From contig NZ_LJSD01000052.1 in NCBI RefSeq assembly GCF_001303895.1, positions 1-33,807 of the forward strand: DNA of 33,807 nucleotides. Reading direction: 5' to 3'. Origin of the DNA: Mesorhizobium sp. 1M-11 (GTDB taxonomy: Bacteria; Pseudomonadota; Alphaproteobacteria; Rhizobiales; Rhizobiaceae). How positions within the stretch are numbered: the stretch's first letter is position 1; each line of letters opens with the position of its first letter. The notes beneath the pieces are model-generated. The model was not told the DNA's origin and made no database searches. It saw only the letters and a list, made by a program, of their open reading frames with translations. This document shows positions 24,215 through 32,302 of this stretch, one piece after another. The position numbers and the translations under genes were made by a program.

Positions 24215-25477
24215 TCACCGATACGCGCCTATGCTCATGGCGGAAACGGATACCCGGTCCCTGCCCAGCGCCTTGGCTTCGTACAATGCGACATCGGCCA
24301 GCATCAGGAGCTCACGAAAATCCCTGGCGTTGGCGGGGCAGGTCGCGATGCCGATGCTGACCGTCACCGACCGGTTCAGTTTGGGATGGACCGTATCGGC
24401 AACAGCCGCCCTCATGCGTTCGGCAAGCATGGCTGCCCCTGCCGCCGCTTCCGGGCAAAGCAGGGCGAATTCTTCACCGCCATAACGAAAAAGCTCGTCA
24501 CCTTCCCGCTTGGCATTCAAAAGAGCGGTCGCCACAACTTGAAGAACCCTGTCGCCTTCGGCATGTCCATGGTTGTCGTTGACGGCTTTGAAGAGATCGA
24601 TGTCGATCATCATCAAGCTCAGCGGAAGACCTGACTTGAGCGCTTCCGTCAACATGGCCGGACCCTTCTCATCGAGCTGGCCACGATCCTGCAGGCCTGT
24701 CAGAGGGTCTTTACCAATGCGCCCGACGAGTTTCTCATAGCGATGCCGGTAGGTGAGCCTGTCAAATACATCGGTGGCTCGTTTCACCCCGACGGGAAGC
24801 GGGCTCTTTTCAACGAACTGCAGATAAAGCGCCAGCATCACGCTGAAGAAGAGTGCCGAGCCGATCTTGGCGATCCATCCACCATAAAAGGCGGACAGAG
24901 GAGCCCCGGTCACGAGATACAGGCCCAGATAGAAAAACAGTTGGTCGAAACTCAGGACGATGGCCAGACTGATGAACATCCGGCCCAGGATTGTGTTTGT
25001 GACGATTGATCCCAGCCGCTCGAACAGCAGCACCATGCCGATCAAGTCCACAAAAAGCAGAGCAGTCCCCCAGACCATCAGGAAACCGATCTGGTTGATG
25101 AAATCCATCTCCGGCTGGCGCCAGGCCAGCTGCGCCGGATCGCTGTAGTAATTCAACGGCAGGGCCAGCACCACCATCAGCAGATTGCCGATGAGCAGGC
25201 CGTAAGTGGGTTGCCGCATGCTTTCGGCATCTTCCTTGATGTAGAGCAGCAGGAAGAAGGCGAGCTTGCCGGCAAACATCACGGTTGAACCCGGCGAGAT
25301 CAGCCCGAACGGCAGTTGGATGAAATACACTGCAGCGAGATAGGTCTCCAGGAAATGCATCGCTCCAAGCGTGCAGAAAAAGACGCCTATGCCGAGGCTT
25401 GTCCTGACGCGAAACACGAGCGCCATCGCGACGAAATAGACGGAGGCCTGCACAAGCAGAACCAGAAAACCGGACAT
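24215..25477 (-). CDS. Membrane-bound diguanylate cyclase (GGDEF)
   Basis: 420 aa. Seven hydrophobic segments (residues about 3-222) form an unnamed membrane sensor domain, and a GGDEF domain follows (about 250-410). The active-site motif is GGEEF (333-337), with metal-binding Asp292/Asp294 in MMIDIDLFKAVND. An inhibitory site RxxD (REGD, 324-327) lies five residues before the motif, so the enzyme should make c-di-GMP and be feedback-inhibited. I chose the ATG at 25477, which opens directly into helix 1. The frame continues to 25786, but that extension is Cys- and Arg-rich and not helix-like. c-di-GMP usually lowers motility, so its position beside the flagellar block is suggestive. Confidence 0.88.
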   Translation of the reverse strand: MSGFLVLLVQASVYFVAMALVFRVRTSLGIGVFFCTLGAMHFLETYLAAVYFIQLPFGLISPGSTVMFAGKLAFFLLLYIKEDAESMRQPTYGLLIGNLLMVVLALPLNYYSDPAQLAWRQPEMDFINQIGFLMVWGTALLFVDLIGMVLLFERLGSIVTNTILGRMFISLAIVLSFDQLFFYLGLYLVTGAPLSAFYGGWIAKIGSALFFSVMLALYLQFVEKSPLPVGVKRATDVFDRLTYRHRYEKLVGRIGKDPLTGLQDRGQLDEKGPAMLTEALKSGLPLSLMMIDIDLFKAVNDNHGHAEGDRVLQVVATALLNAKREGDELFRYGGEEFALLCPEAAAGAAMLAERMRAAVADTVHPKLNRSVTVSIGIATCPANARDFRELLMLADVALYEAKALGRDRVSVSAMSIGAYR

Positions 25478-26288
25478 GTTGCGATAACCCCCGAGCGCGG
25501 CGCCCCAATGACGCCTCCCGTTGCGCCTTGCGGCGTTGTCCACCGCTACCTTGAGACATGCCGCTGCCGGCTGGCCATCTAAGGTATTCCGTCCGGAGCC
25601 GCAACACCCGCAACAAAGCATGCGCAGCAATGTGATCAGCAACGCTAGGAATGGGAAGTGGGTATGACTACATGGGTATCTGGCCGATCCAAGCCGACGG
25701 AGCTTCATGAACCATCGTGGACATGCGAGACAGCTGAAACTGACGCTGCCGTCAGCCGCGATGTTATTCCTGGCCGCGATCTTCACGTTTGGCCAGCTGC
25801 CATTTCGTCATCGTCGGGCTGGACCGAAACAATGGACACCGAGCTGGCTCTGGCGCGTCAGACGATCCACAAACGCACGGTCGTCGCAACAGCGGCGAAG
25901 ACCAATCGTCCGCTGCATCTGAAGGTCAGCATGGACGATGCGGTAGGGATGTTGCCTTCCGCAATCATGTTGGCCCAGCTCTCGGCGGCCGGCGAGAGCA
26001 CAGCGGATCCTGGACCGTGTGTGCCTGTTGGTCTGGTTCACGCCTACGACGCCTGCGCGCCTCCGACAGTCTGATCCTCGCTGCAGGGTAGTTGCAAATT
26101 TCGCATGACGTCTGTCATGCGCGAGCATTTTGCTTCGGAGGATGTCCGTTTCGTATCGGATTCCTCGCCCTTCGCCTGTGACAGCCGTCCAAACGATCCC
26201 ATTCGCCGGCTTGCTCACCTGTATACTCAGCAACGGGCTCACTTCCTGCGACGAGCCCCGAAGATTCTTTCGCGCCGCGAGGGATTAA
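25478..26288. other. Poorly coding stretch between divergent GGDEF and ECF sigma genes
   Basis: 811 nt without a gene I can support. Open frames on both strands lack ribosome sites, known motifs and steady codon bias. The best candidate is + strand 25658-26074, whose second half (from ATG 25832) has fairly GC-rich third positions and reads like LALARQTIHKRTVVATAAK; it could be a decayed gene. Both flanking promoters should lie here. Confidence 0.5.
26102..26121. promoter_or_regulatory. Perfect inverted repeat upstream of the ECF sigma gene
   Basis: CGCATGAC-GTCT-GTCATGCG, with 8-bp arms and a 4-nt spacer, ends 167 nt before the ECF start. It may be an operator. No recognisable ECF -35 element (such as GGAAC) was found nearby. 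Confidence 0.4.
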
Positions 26289-26846
26289 ATGTCGGACAGG
26301 CACCGTATACCTCGCATGAAGACCAGACGGTCATCCTTTGATGTATTCGCTCAGCTCGGCTCGCTCCGTCGCTATGCGCGCTCCCTAACGCGCAATGACG
26401 CGGACGCTGAGGATCTCGTTCATGACGCGTTGGTTCGCGCATATGAACGCCGCTCGGGCTTCCGATCCGGCAGCAATCTGCGCGGCTGGCTGCTTTCGAT
26501 CCTCCACAATACCTTCATCGACCGCATGCGCTCGGCTCGCGCCGAACAGCAACGAATTGATGCCGCAGCGCAGCTTGCCGATGCGTCCATGGAAGCGCCG
26601 CAGGAACATTCGGCACGTCTTGCGCAGGTGCGGGAGAACTTCCTCGCACTGCCCGAGGAACAACGAGCGGCAATCCATCTCGTGGCGATCGAGGGGCTCG
26701 CCTACCAGGAGGCTGCCGATGCGCTCGGCATTCCGGTGGGCACGTTGATGTCACGCCTCGGGCGCGCTCGTGCGGCGCTGCGTGAAATGGAAGAGAACCC
26801 TTCATCCCGGCCGGGGCATCTCAGGATCGTAGGAGGACTGTCATGA
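26289..26846 (+). CDS. ECF-family RNA polymerase sigma factor
   Basis: 185 aa. Region sigma-2 (residues about 18-85) has RRYARSLTRNDADAEDLVHD, ALVRAYE and RGWLLSILHNTFIDRMRSA. Region sigma-4 (about 115-165) has LPEEQRAAIHLVAIEGLAYQ, EAADALGIPVGTLMSRL and GRARAAL, the helix-turn-helix for the -35 element. The sigma-1.1 and sigma-3 regions are absent, as in ECF factors. The ATG at 26289 follows GAGGG by 5 nt; Met10 (26316) lacks a ribosome site. It overlaps the next gene by 4 nt (ATGA), the usual design of a sigma/anti-sigma pair. It is unlike EcfG, because no PhyR or NepR lies beside it. Confidence 0.92.
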   Translation: MSDRHRIPRMKTRRSSFDVFAQLGSLRRYARSLTRNDADAEDLVHDALVRAYERRSGFRSGSNLRGWLLSILHNTFIDRMRSARAEQQRIDAAAQLADASMEAPQEHSARLAQVRENFLALPEEQRAAIHLVAIEGLAYQEAADALGIPVGTLMSRLGRARAALREMEENPSSRPGHLRIVGGLS

Positions 26847-27607
26847 CGGATCCGGTGACGGACACTGATATCCTCGGCTATGTCGACAATCAGCTCGACA
26901 CGTCGCGTCGGATCGACGTCGAGGCCTACCTTGCCGCCCGCCCCGACGAAGCCGCCCGCGTAATGGCGGACCTGCGACTGCATGATGAACTGCGCCTGGC
27001 CCTTTCAGCGCCATCGCGCGCGGTACGGTCGAGCACGACGGAAGCGGCACGACGGCTCCAGCGCGGTCTTCTCCGAGGTCGGATTTCCGTCCTGCTCCAA
27101 CGCGCAGCGGCAGTGGTTATGTTCGTCGGTGCCGGCTGGATCGCTCATGGAGCAATCGGACCGTTTGGCGTCAGCCAGTCGATCGCTTCGGTTCAGCCTC
27201 CGGCCTATGTCGAGGAGGCCGTCCGCGCCCACGGCACCAGCCTGCTGCGCGCCTCCATGACGTCGCAGCCGAAAGTCCGCGACTATGATCCAGCCGAAAT
27301 CCTGTCGGCGACCGCGATCACCATGCCTGTGCTGCCCAAGGATTGGAACGTCAGGGATGTCCAGATCTATCCATCCCGCTTCGGTCCAAGCGTCGAACTG
27401 GCGGTCTATTCGGATTCAATCGGCGATGCATCGTTGTTCGCGGTTCGGCCGGGAACTTTCGACGTCGTCAAACCTGCACAGACGGACATCGACGGTACCG
27501 CATCGAGCTACTTCCAGATCGGCGAAGTCGCCTACACCCTGGTCGGACGCGGCAATCCGAGGGAGCTCGGCGCCTCGGCCAAGAAACTTGCCGACAGCCT
27601 CTACTGA
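26843..27607 (+). CDS. Membrane anti-sigma factor (cysteine-free)
   Basis: 254 aa. The N-terminal domain (about 1-60: TDTDILGYVDNQLDTSRRID, AYLAARPDEAARVMADL) is the helical anti-sigma type that grips an ECF factor. One membrane helix follows (about 83-105, LLQRAAAVVMFVGAGWIAHG). The periplasmic part (110-254) is beta-rich. There is no HxxxCxxC zinc motif and no cysteine at all, so it is not a redox-sensing ZAS protein of the ChrR or RsrA kind. It probably holds the sigma factor at the membrane and releases it on an envelope signal (inference). BI-1 follows 23 nt later on the same strand. Confidence 0.82.
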   Translation: MTDPVTDTDILGYVDNQLDTSRRIDVEAYLAARPDEAARVMADLRLHDELRLALSAPSRAVRSSTTEAARRLQRGLLRGRISVLLQRAAAVVMFVGAGWIAHGAIGPFGVSQSIASVQPPAYVEEAVRAHGTSLLRASMTSQPKVRDYDPAEILSATAITMPVLPKDWNVRDVQIYPSRFGPSVELAVYSDSIGDASLFAVRPGTFDVVKPAQTDIDGTASSYFQIGEVAYTLVGRGNPRELGASAKKLADSLY

Positions 27608-27630
27608 CCATCCACTCAAGGAGACCTGAC

Positions 27631-28347
27631 ATGAACTCGCCCAATTACCGTCAACATGCCGGCTTCGGCCAGCCCAGCGCCGTCCTTTTCGACGAAGGCC
27701 TGCGCCAGCACATGCTGCGCGTCTACAACTACATGGCGCTCGGGCTTGTCCTGACAGGCGTCGTCGCCTTCACCGTGAGCTCTGTTCCCGCGCTCTATGT
27801 GCCGATCTTCTCAAGCCCGTTGAAATGGGTGGTGATGCTCGCGCCGCTCGCCTTCGTGCTGCTCTTCTCGTTCCGCATCCAGACCATGTCCGCCGCCGGC
27901 GCACAGACCATGTTCTGGGCCTTCTGCGCGGTCATGGGCCTGTCGCTCGCGTCGGTCTTCCTCGTCTTCACCGGCACCTCGATCGCGCGCACATTCTTCA
28001 TCGCCGCCACGATGTTCGGTGCAATGAGCCTCTACGGCTACACGACAAAGACCGACATGACGAAGTTCTCGTCCTTCCTGATCATGGGACTGATCGGCGT
28101 CGTCATCGCCAGCATCGTCAACATCTTCCTCGGTTCGTCAGCCCTGCAGTTCGCGATCTCGGTCATCGGCATCCTTGTCTTCCTCGGCCTGACCGCCTGG
28201 GACACGCAGAACATCAAGGAACAGTACGCCGAGCACTTCGACAGCGAGTCCCGGCAGAAAATGGCCGTCTGGGGCGCCTTCTCGCTGTACCTGAACTTCG
28301 TCAACATCTTCCAGCTGCTGCTGAACTTCACCGGCGAGCGCGAGTAA
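27631..28347 (+). CDS. Bax inhibitor-1 / YccA family membrane protein
   Basis: 238 aa with seven hydrophobic segments. Family features are YNYMALGLVLTGVVAF (helix 1), MLAPLAFVLLFSFRIQTMS, FIAATMFGAMSLYGYTTKTD, and the C-terminal LGLTAWDTQNIKEQY then YLNFVNIFQLLLNF. Members act as pH-gated calcium leaks (YetJ) or as modulators of the FtsH protease (YccA). AAGGAG precedes the ATG at 27631. It lies 23 nt after the anti-sigma gene and before a strong terminator, so it is probably the third gene of a sigma/anti-sigma operon. Confidence 0.93.
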   Translation: MNSPNYRQHAGFGQPSAVLFDEGLRQHMLRVYNYMALGLVLTGVVAFTVSSVPALYVPIFSSPLKWVVMLAPLAFVLLFSFRIQTMSAAGAQTMFWAFCAVMGLSLASVFLVFTGTSIARTFFIAATMFGAMSLYGYTTKTDMTKFSSFLIMGLIGVVIASIVNIFLGSSALQFAISVIGILVFLGLTAWDTQNIKEQYAEHFDSESRQKMAVWGAFSLYLNFVNIFQLLLNFTGERE

Positions 28348-28474
28348 GCGCACTCGATAAACCGCATAGTCGAGGAGACCAGCATGGACGACATGGAGTT
28401 TTAGTCAGCTTCTATGCCACAAGACGACGAGAGCCGTCTCTTGTTGGGTCGCCTTTCCGGGATGCGGCTTTGTC

Positions 28475-28512
28475 AGCCTGCGCAACGGCGTGCGCAGGCT
28501 TTTTCTTTCTTG
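28475..28512 (+). terminator. Rho-independent terminator of the ECF/anti-sigma/BI-1 operon
   Basis: A perfect 10-bp stem (AGCCTGCGCA, 28475-28484, complement at 28491-28500), loop ACGGCG and a TTTTCTTTCTT tail. It lies 128 nt after the BI-1 stop. Between them is only a six-codon ORF (28384-28404) behind GAGGAG. Confidence 0.92.
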
Positions 28513-28533
28513 CTTCAAACGCACGGCATCCGC

Positions 28534-29829
28534 CTAAATCCAGCCACCTGTAAATCCAGCCTTCCAGAGTCCCGCAGCGACGTAGGGGCATTTCCGCATA
28601 AGACGCCAAAGAAGCCCGGAGCGATGGTTCTCGACCATCATCACTATAGGCCCTTGATTGATCCCGATGTGATCTTCAGCGATCCAGCCATGTCCGTCTG
28701 TCGTGCAAAAGGTTGGATTGAAGCTTGCGGTGACGCCGTAGGGATTGTCGCGGGCCGGATCAATCGCCTGGAACTGGCGCATGACCGGCAGAACGATCTC
28801 TGGCGCAAAGGGGAGCGACGAGAGTGCCGCATATGGTGAGAGTGTGCCGTCGTCGGGGCCGAACGGAACACCGCGAGCCATATAGCCATGGAAATATCGC
28901 TCGATGCCATGGATGGTCTCCCGTCGCTTTCCCGGCCCATCACTGGCCGTCACACCCCAGCAATTCTCGCTGTAACCTTCGAACCCCCGCGGGTTTCGGA
29001 TGGCATATTCGCGCTGGACCAAGGTCGCGCGCCGGCTGTTTTCGAAATAGTCGAGCCCCTTGTCGCGCATGAAGGCATCACGAATGCCGCGGAAGTCGAT
29101 CCACAGATGCGACATCTGATGGATGAACAGCGGGCCCGCATATACGAACTCATGACCATAGATGGTCTTCCAGCGATAACCCGAAAGCCACGCGGAATAG
29201 CTTTCGGGTCCGATGCAGTGTGTGGGAGAACCGAGGGCCAGCACGTAGAGGATCAATGCCTCGTCATATCCTTTCCAATGATAAGGCAGGAAACCCCGAC
29301 CCGGTTTCCATCCGTGGCTCAGCAAGACGCCACCATCCAGTGCCCAGCGCCAGTCGACCCTGCGATAGAGCGCTGTGGCTAGCGCGCGGATTTCCTGCTC
29401 TTCCTCGCAATCCAGATCGAAATAGGCGCCAGAGCTCAGAACCCCCGCCATGAGGAGTGCCGTATCCACGGTGGAGAGTTCCGAGTTCCAGGCACGCTGT
29501 CCGGTCTTCATGTCGAGGAAATGATAGAAAAAACCCATGTAGCCGGTTGCGTTCCGTTCCGTCCCTTGATGGCAGCCCCAGAGAAAGCGCAGGGTCGTGA
29601 GTGTCCGTCCGCAAGCCTCTTCGCGACTTATCCAGCCACGTTCCACGCCAACGGCATAAGCCGAGAGCGCCATGCCTGTGGCGGCAATGCTTGCAGGAAA
29701 ACCGGATCGGTTCCTGTCGGCCACCAGGCCGGTCCCGGGGTCGGTCTCCTGCAGGAAGTAAGCGAACGAACGCCGCTGGAGACCCTCCAGCAACGTCTCA
29801 TCGGACTCTTTTACGGGTGTGACGTCCAT
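28534..29829 (-). CDS. Glucoamylase-like glycoside hydrolase (GH144 type)
   Basis: 431 aa, one (alpha/alpha)6 domain of the glycoamylase-like family that includes GH144 beta-1,2-glucanases. Motifs are LQRRSFAYFLQETDPGTGLV near the N-terminus, GFFYHFLDMKTG with STVDTALLMAGVL, HGWKPGRGFLPYHWKGYDEA, and GIRDAFMRDKGLDYFENSRR. The C-terminus has DGHGWIAEDHIGINQGPIVM. No signal peptide is seen, so it is probably cytoplasmic. Rhizobia make cyclic beta-1,2-glucan, a likely substrate class (inference). The ATG at 29829 begins the conserved part almost at once. The adjoining PAS-LuxR gene lies upstream on the same strand with a 36-nt gap, so the two may share a transcript. Confidence 0.85.
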   Translation of the reverse strand: MDVTPVKESDETLLEGLQRRSFAYFLQETDPGTGLVADRNRSGFPASIAATGMALSAYAVGVERGWISREEACGRTLTTLRFLWGCHQGTERNATGYMGFFYHFLDMKTGQRAWNSELSTVDTALLMAGVLSSGAYFDLDCEEEQEIRALATALYRRVDWRWALDGGVLLSHGWKPGRGFLPYHWKGYDEALILYVLALGSPTHCIGPESYSAWLSGYRWKTIYGHEFVYAGPLFIHQMSHLWIDFRGIRDAFMRDKGLDYFENSRRATLVQREYAIRNPRGFEGYSENCWGVTASDGPGKRRETIHGIERYFHGYMARGVPFGPDDGTLSPYAALSSLPFAPEIVLPVMRQFQAIDPARDNPYGVTASFNPTFCTTDGHGWIAEDHIGINQGPIVMMVENHRSGLLWRLMRKCPYVAAGLWKAGFTGGWI

Positions 29830-29865
29830 GACTGTCAGGGGCGAAAGACTGAGGCGGAAGCGCGT

Positions 29866-31392
29866 CTAGGGCAGGCGACGGGAAGTATGACTGCTTGCGG
29901 CTCCCGTAAATCCGCGCTCCCGTGCCCAGACGACTGCTGCGGTTCGGCTGTGGACCCCCGTTTTGTTGTAGATCCGCGCGACATGGTTGCGCACTGTGTT
30001 ACGGGTCAGTCCCAGCTTCTTGACGATGTCGGCATCGCTCAGGCCCTGGCACATCAGCCCCAGCACATCCTTCTCGCGGGCTGTCAGATCGGAAAGCCCG
30101 GAGACACCTTTGTTCGACTGCCCCGGATGCCGGAGGCTGGCGAGCTTTTCGATGACCGTGCGGCTGAACCATGACGTATCTTGCATCACGGCCTCGATTG
30201 CAGCGATCAGTTCCACTTCGGAGCGCTTGCGCTCGGTAATATCCTGAATGACGATCAGCACACATTCCTGGCCGTGGATGGGCACAGTTTCGGCCGACAG
30301 CAGGCAGTCGAGGATCTCATCCTGTTTGGTGCGCAGCTGGACTTCCATGTCGCGAAAGCCGCCAGTCCTCTCAATCTCCCGCTCTACCTGGCGGCGCGAT
30401 GCACCACTCATCCACATCGGCAGCTCCGGTCCTGTGCGGCCGGTCGCTTCTTCTTCGGCATAACCAAGCACGGTTGTGAAGGCGTCGTTGACGTCGAGGA
30501 TCCGATAACCCTCGCGTGTCGCAAGCAAGGTCGGAATCGGCGTGAGACGAAACGAGCGAGCAAAGCGTTCTTCGCTTTGTCGCAACGCGTCTTCCGCTTT
30601 CTTGCGCGGTTCCAGGTCCATGAAGGTGAAGAGCATGCACGCTTCTTCCCCGATCTCGATCGGCTGACCGGCGACGATCACGAATTTCGAGCCGCCTTGC
30701 GGCAGCTTCAACGTCGCCTCCGTCTGCGGAATCGTCTTGCCTTCGCGCAGGCTGGCAATCGCCTCATCCTTGCTTCCTGCACCTTCCAGCACGTCGATCT
30801 CGTATGCCGAACGGCCGATCAGGTCCGCCGCGGCATAGCCTGTCATCTCCAGAAAGCCCTGATTGACCTTGACATAGCGCAGATCGGATAGCCGGCAGAT
30901 GATCGCCGGCGCTGGATTGGCGTTGAAGGTGCGCTCAAAGCGCTCCTCGGCTGTGAAGCGCTCGGTCATGTCCTGGACGACAAGCACGTAGGATTCCGGC
31001 TTTCCTTTGATGTCGGTCAGCACGATTCCCCGCAGCATGTGGAAGCACCGCCATGGGTTTTCTTCGTCCCCGGGCACCTTGGTGACTTCGACCGTCACAT
31101 CCTCAAACGCCTCCCCGGCAAGCAGTCGGTCGATCGGATACTGATCCGCCGTGAGCGTATGGTTGTTTCGATATTTGAGCAGGAAGCGTTTGCGGTAGTC
31201 CGCGGCTGTGGGGCCAATTTCGGAAAGGTCTGTGGCATCGTGCAGAACGAGTGCCTGCTGGTTCGCCCAGACGATGTCCCCGGCGGGGTCGATCAACAGG
31301 ATACCTTCGCCGAGACCGGCGACAATCTCCTGCAACTGTCGACGATCCGTCTGCTCTGTGAGAATCGCTTCGTCATCAATGTCAGAACCCAT
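29866..31392 (-). CDS. Triple-PAS LuxR-type transcriptional regulator
   Basis: 508 aa. Three PAS domains stand in a row (about 18-145, 150-262, 273-390), each ending in a PAC-like strand (LVVQDMTERF, LFTFMDLEPRKKAE, IVIQDITERKR). A C-terminal LuxR helix-turn-helix (about 433-495) reads LTAREKDVLGLMCQGLSDAD, then IVKKLGLTRNTVRNHVARIY. There is no kinase or receiver domain, so a ligand or cofactor sensed by PAS should control DNA binding directly. The ligand is unknown. I chose the ATG at 31392 because TAAGGT precedes it; extending to 31461 would pass through a terminator hairpin. The GH144 gene follows on the same strand and could be a target. Confidence 0.88.
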   Translation of the reverse strand: MGSDIDDEAILTEQTDRRQLQEIVAGLGEGILLIDPAGDIVWANQQALVLHDATDLSEIGPTAADYRKRFLLKYRNNHTLTADQYPIDRLLAGEAFEDVTVEVTKVPGDEENPWRCFHMLRGIVLTDIKGKPESYVLVVQDMTERFTAEERFERTFNANPAPAIICRLSDLRYVKVNQGFLEMTGYAAADLIGRSAYEIDVLEGAGSKDEAIASLREGKTIPQTEATLKLPQGGSKFVIVAGQPIEIGEEACMLFTFMDLEPRKKAEDALRQSEERFARSFRLTPIPTLLATREGYRILDVNDAFTTVLGYAEEEATGRTGPELPMWMSGASRRQVEREIERTGGFRDMEVQLRTKQDEILDCLLSAETVPIHGQECVLIVIQDITERKRSEVELIAAIEAVMQDTSWFSRTVIEKLASLRHPGQSNKGVSGLSDLTAREKDVLGLMCQGLSDADIVKKLGLTRNTVRNHVARIYNKTGVHSRTAAVVWARERGFTGAASSHTSRRLP

Positions 31393-31420
31393 GCGTCTGA
31401 CCTTACCGTGGTTGCTGCAT

Positions 31421-31458
31421 GAAAAACATGGTCGGCTGGCACGAGCCAGCCGACCATG
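31421..31458 (-). terminator. Rho-independent terminator (minus strand) after the PRC-barrel gene
   Basis: A perfect 13-bp stem (CATGGTCGGCTGG at 31427-31439, complement at 31446-31458) with a 6-nt loop. Read on the minus strand it is followed by TTTTTC. It separates the PRC-barrel gene from the PAS-LuxR gene. A second small hairpin, GCGTCAG-AA-CTGACGC, lies at 31511-31526, just after the PRC-barrel stop. Confidence 0.88.
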
Positions 31459-31528
31459 CATTGCGCGCGAAGCATTCCCGTATGAAGGAGCAAGACTGGA
31501 AACGCTTCATGCGTCAGAACTGACGCGT

Positions 31529-31927
31529 TTAGGATTTCCACTTGCCTTCATAGGTGAAGGCCGGGGCTGCTTTGAGCTGGTCAGCCGTTGCATTCATCCT
31601 GGCCTGCCACTTCTTGTTGGCGGTGTCATAGCTGATCGCCAGGGCCGTAGGATCGACGACAACGTAGTGCTCTCCCATACCCAGGAAGCCGCCCACCGAC
31701 ACGACAAATCCCTCGATTCCGTTCTCCTTGGAAGCCACGACATCCTTGATCTCACCGACGGTCTCGTCTCCCGCGTTGAGGACATTCAGACCAACAACAT
31801 TGGATGAGAGCACGCTCGTGTCGGTGACGGATACGAAGCGCGGTTCAGTTGCCGGCGTTGTGGTCTGGGCAAAGGCGGGAATGACAACAGCGGAAAGCAG
31901 GACAGCGCCCACAAATATGTTACGCAT
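31529..31927 (-). CDS. Exported PRC-barrel domain protein
   Basis: 132 aa. A signal peptide (NIFVGAVLLSAVVIPAFA, cleavage near AFA-Q at 20-21) precedes a PRC-barrel (about 38-105: VVGLNVLNAGDETVGEIKDV, GIEGFVVSVGGFLGMGEHYV). PRC-barrel proteins of this exported kind are common in rhizobia, often in stress regulons; the molecular role is not known. AAGGA precedes the ATG at 31927. It lies 69 nt downstream of the CsbD-like gene on the same strand and is followed by a terminator. Confidence 0.88.
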   Translation of the reverse strand: MRNIFVGAVLLSAVVIPAFAQTTTPATEPRFVSVTDTSVLSSNVVGLNVLNAGDETVGEIKDVVASKENGIEGFVVSVGGFLGMGEHYVVVDPTALAISYDTANKKWQARMNATADQLKAAPAFTYEGKWKS

Positions 31928-31996
31928 GAGAAATCCTTTGATTTGGGTCTGATGGATACGGAAGAACGCAGCGTATGGGTGATGCTGCGGCCCGAG

Positions 31997-32179
31997 CTAT
32001 TTCTTCAGCGCATCGCGCACGGCATCCTTGGCGCCCCCGACCGTGCTGAGAACTTTGCCAGCAGCCTTCTCGGCTTTGCCTTCGGCTTGAGTTTTGGTAT
32101 CGCCGGTTACCTTGCCGGCAGCTTCCTTGATGGTGCCCTTCACCTGTTTTGCGGCACCCGTAATGCGATCCTTGTCCAT
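31997..32179 (-). CDS. CsbD-like small stress protein
   Basis: 60 aa, very rich in Lys, Ala and Gly. It begins MDKDRITGAAKQVKGTIKEA and continues with AGKVTGDTKTQAEGKAEKAA, the exact layout of the CsbD family (general stress proteins of unknown function, probably disordered in solution). GGAGA precedes the ATG at 32179. The PRC-barrel gene follows at 69 nt. A stress-induced pair is a fair inference, but I found no convincing GGAAC/GTT general-stress promoter upstream. Confidence 0.92.
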   Translation of the reverse strand: MDKDRITGAAKQVKGTIKEAAGKVTGDTKTQAEGKAEKAAGKVLSTVGGAKDAVRDALKK

Positions 32180-32282
32180 GATATTTCTCCAAAGTTTGAC
32201 CCGAACCGTTGATTGATGTGTTCGGGAAGCTGGAAACTATGAAGTTCGGTCGAGCCTCAAAAGACATTCCTGGATCAGATTG

Positions 32283-32302
32283 AGTGATGCAGTTGCATCA
32301 CT
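32283..32302. other. Palindrome overlapping the DUF982 stop codon
   Basis: AGTGATGCA-GT-TGCATCACT, with 9-bp arms, covers the stop of the DUF982 gene (32298-32300). The same TGCATCA/TGATGCA words form the dyad upstream of that gene at 32692-32712. There is no T-run. Confidence 0.6.

Noticed and set aside
25478..25786. N-terminal extension of the GGDEF protein
   Set aside because: Cys- and Arg-rich, no helix pattern; the ATG at 25477 opens straight into the first membrane helix.
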